Below are positions 6,071-7,824 of a stretch of 7,824 bases of DNA, one piece after another (position 1 is the first letter of the stretch; each line of letters opens with the position of its first letter). The stretch comes from Desulfurellales bacterium (GTDB taxonomy: Bacteria > Campylobacterota_A > Desulfurellia > Desulfurellales > Hippeaceae): positions 1 to 7,824 of the forward strand of contig JALTDI010000153.1 of the NCBI GenBank assembly GCA_027074255.1, in the 5' to 3' direction. A program made the position numbers and the translations under genes. The notes beneath the pieces are model-generated. The model did no database searches. It was not told where the DNA came from and saw nothing but the letters and a program-made list of their open reading frames with translations.

Positions 6071-7824
6071 CTATCTGTCAAAGGATATTTTTTCGCCTTT
6101 ATTTGGAATTTTGCTTCCTTCACGAAATTTTTTTATAGATTTCAGTATTTTGTCAAGCTCATCTTTTCTGCTTTTTGAGTATTTATCTTTATACATCGCT
6201 TTATCAGCCGCCGTATAAAATTTGTCTATATCTACAAATTGACCGTCTTGAACGGCAAATCCCACGGAAATACTTAGATAAATGCTATTCTCCTTTTTAT
6301 TTTCTTTGTCTATCAATTTATTCATTCTTCTCAAAAATGTTTTTATGCCGCTTTCATTTGTGTTAGGCATCAAAACGACAAATTCATCTCCGCCTATTCT
6401 TGCCGGTATGTCGTTCGATCTTGATGTTGAAAAGAAAATATCCGCCGCCTTTTTTAATAATTTATCACCCCAATGATGCCCTAACATATCATTTACCATT
6501 TTTAGTCCGTTTATGTCGAACATTATTAGGGCAAGCGGATAAACTCTTTTGTTGTTGAATAATCTTTCCAGTTCTTCTCTGAAAAAACGCCTGTTATAGA
6601 CTCCTGTTAAATCATCATGAAAACTTAGGTACTCTATCTCCTCTTCTTTCGAGTGCCTGTATGTTATGTCGGTGAAAGATAAAACAATATATTCATCTTC
6701 CATTACCATTATTCCGGCAGATATATTTATCCATTTTTTTCTATTCCTACGAGCTACTATCTCTAAGGCGCAGTCAACGCATGAATTTTCAGGTTTGTTT
6801 ATATTATAAAAATAGGAGGTAATATCGTTTTTTTCCTCTTCTGTTTTAAACAGCTCAAAAACAGTTGTTATCTCTTCATTTACTTCTAATTCCAGTATTT
6901 TTTCGGTTTTGTTATTTATGTATTTTATTACACCCTTTTTGTCCGTTATGGTAATGCCTACGTCTATCGTATTAATCAGAGTTTCAAATCTAATTTTTTC
7001 ACGTTTTTCTTGTTTATAGAGTAAAACACTGTCTGTTATGTCTTTTGCTATATAAACGATTTCATTGTCTTTAATTTTATATATTTCAGATGAAAAATAG
7101 GTTTTTTGCTTGCAGTTTCCCGTATTTTCCACAATATCCACCGATTTAAGCGTTATTCCCGTATTAAAAACGGTGTTTATTTTTTTAAGTATATACGGCA
7201 TATCGCCGAATATGGCGCTTACTGCTTTTCCGATGAATTCTCGTTTTTCCATTCCCATACATTTTTCCACACACATATTGACATCCACAATAATAATTTT
7301 TCCTTTTGATTTTTTTGCGATAACGACGCAGCTTGTCATATAATTTGTTAATGTAGTATATCTTAGAATTAGTTCTTCCTTTTCCAGTGAAGTTTTTTCA
7401 ATTTTTTCCGACATCTCGTTTATTTTAGATGCTATAAGGGCTACTTCTGTTAATGCTATTTTGTCAATATTAATAGATTTGGTTTCGGGATAATTCTCAA
7501 AAAATTCAACAAGCATTTTAAAATATTTTTTTGGTATAGCAATTATAAAGAAAAAAAGAAGTGCCGAAAATATAATTATGATAACAACAGCAACAAAGAC
7601 TATCTTGCCAGTGTGCTTGATATCGTTTGCTTTTCCTTGCAAAAATTCTGATTTGAGATCCGATATATAATACCCGCTGCCGACAATCCATCCCCAAGGT
7701 TTGTACAAAACCATATATGCCATTTTTTGGCCTGTTTTATTTGACCCGGGAATTTTGTAGTAATACTTTTCAAGAGAAACACCTTTTGTCTTTAAATCCG
7801 ATAGATATTGCTTTCTGTAATATC
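6071..7824 (-). CDS. Membrane-bound diguanylate cyclase: Cache sensor, two PAS domains, GGDEF (N-terminus beyond the window)
   Basis: This signalling enzyme should make c-di-GMP from two GTP. The frame runs off the right edge, so Met at 7723 is not the start: 33 more in-frame residues precede it, including YYYKIPGSNKTGQK. Counting from that Met, residues 1-25 end a periplasmic Cache domain (YKPWGWIVGSGYYISDL is the usual C-terminal signature of single-Cache sensors). The TM helix is at about 41-64 (7532-7603), followed by a helical linker. PAS1 is at about 122-232, ending YIAKDITD; PAS2 is at about 243-356, ending LSFTDIT. The GGDEF domain is at about 362-520, opening with HDDLTGVYNRRFF. The active-site motif GGDEF is intact (6380-6394), FDINGLKMVND supplies the metal/GTP-site residues, and RSND (6410-6421) lies five residues before GGDEF as the product-inhibition I-site. 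A basic tail of about 30 residues follows. There is no EAL or HD-GYP domain. The enzyme is very likely active and feedback-inhibited; the ligand is unknown. Confidence 0.95.
   Translation of the reverse strand, partial: YYRKQYLSDLKTKGVSLEKYYYKIPGSNKTGQKMAYMVLYKPWGWIVGSGYYISDLKSEFLQGKANDIKHTGKIVFVAVVIIIIFSALLFFFIIAIPKKYFKMLVEFFENYPETKSINIDKIALTEVALIASKINEMSEKIEKTSLEKEELILRYTTLTNYMTSCVVIAKKSKGKIIIVDVNMCVEKCMGMEKREFIGKAVSAIFGDMPYILKKINTVFNTGITLKSVDIVENTGNCKQKTYFSSEIYKIKDNEIVYIAKDITDSVLLYKQEKREKIRFETLINTIDVGITITDKKGVIKYINNKTEKILELEVNEEITTVFELFKTEEEKNDITSYFYNINKPENSCVDCALEIVARRNRKKWINISAGIMVMEDEYIVLSFTDITYRHSKEEEIEYLSFHDDLTGVYNRRFFREELERLFNNKRVYPLALIMFDINGLKMVNDMLGHHWGDKLLKKAADIFFSTSRSNDIPARIGGDEFVVLMPNTNESGIKTFLRRMNKLIDKENKKENSIYLSISVGFAVQDGQFVDIDKFYTAADKAMYKDKYSKSRKDELDKILKSIKKFREGSKIPNKGEKISFDR

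Noticed and set aside
6043..6072. AGCAT/ATGCT inverted repeat between the convergent genes as a bidirectional terminator
   Set aside because: Only five paired bases around a 20-base loop, overlapping the cyclase stop codon, with no adjacent T-run on the plus strand and a distant one on the minus strand.
7721..7723. ATG (minus strand) as the start of the diguanylate cyclase
   Set aside because: Thirty-three in-frame residues upstream continue the Cache domain (KTKGVSLEKYYYKIPGSNK) to the window end, so the Met is internal.
1..7824. tRNA, rRNA, CRISPR array, insertion sequence, attachment site or riboswitch
   Set aside because: Reading both strands by eye I found no cloverleaf, regularly spaced repeats, terminal inverted repeats or transposase motifs. 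The longest gene-free gap is only 124 bases.

Overview
The window is an AT-rich bacterial segment with five protein-coding genes and no RNA genes, mobile elements, CRISPR arrays or notable repeats. The genes at both edges run off the window. An RND efflux pump with its periplasmic adaptor indicates a diderm (outer-membrane) host. Codon use is strongly AT-biased (many ATA, AAA and AGA/AGG codons). I cannot name the genus. AT-rich diderm groups such as Deferribacterota, Desulfurellales, Thermodesulfobiota or diderm Firmicutes would all fit.

Layout. (1) 1-650, plus strand: the C-terminal three quarters or so of a YihY/BrkB-family membrane protein, whose start lies left of the window. (2) 709-1752 and 1739-4972, plus strand: an efflux operon of a periplasmic adaptor (HlyD/MFP type) followed, with a 14-base overlap, by a full-length RND permease. 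No outer-membrane factor or regulator is linked to them here. (3) 5097-6005, plus strand: an AEC (auxin efflux carrier) family permease behind its own near-consensus sigma-70 type promoter. (4) 6071-7824, minus strand, convergent with the AEC gene: a membrane-bound diguanylate cyclase with a periplasmic Cache sensor (N-terminus cut by the window end), one visible transmembrane helix, two PAS domains and an intact GGDEF domain with an inhibitory RxxD site.

How they work together. The adaptor and RND permease should form the inner-membrane and periplasmic part of a tripartite pump that recruits a TolC-like channel encoded elsewhere. The other genes are single-function neighbours with no proven link to the pump. 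The AEC permease may move a small organic acid, and the cyclase probably turns a periplasmic small-molecule signal into c-di-GMP.

Most interesting. The AEC gene, and less certainly the adaptor gene, have a -10 element ending exactly 7 bases before the ATG and no Shine-Dalgarno sequence, which predicts leaderless mRNAs. The RND permease has Ser in place of the second Asp of the proton-relay Asp pair and Arg in place of the relay Lys. I found no convincing undescribed multi-gene system; the region looks like ordinary chromosomal gene content with a few points worth checking.
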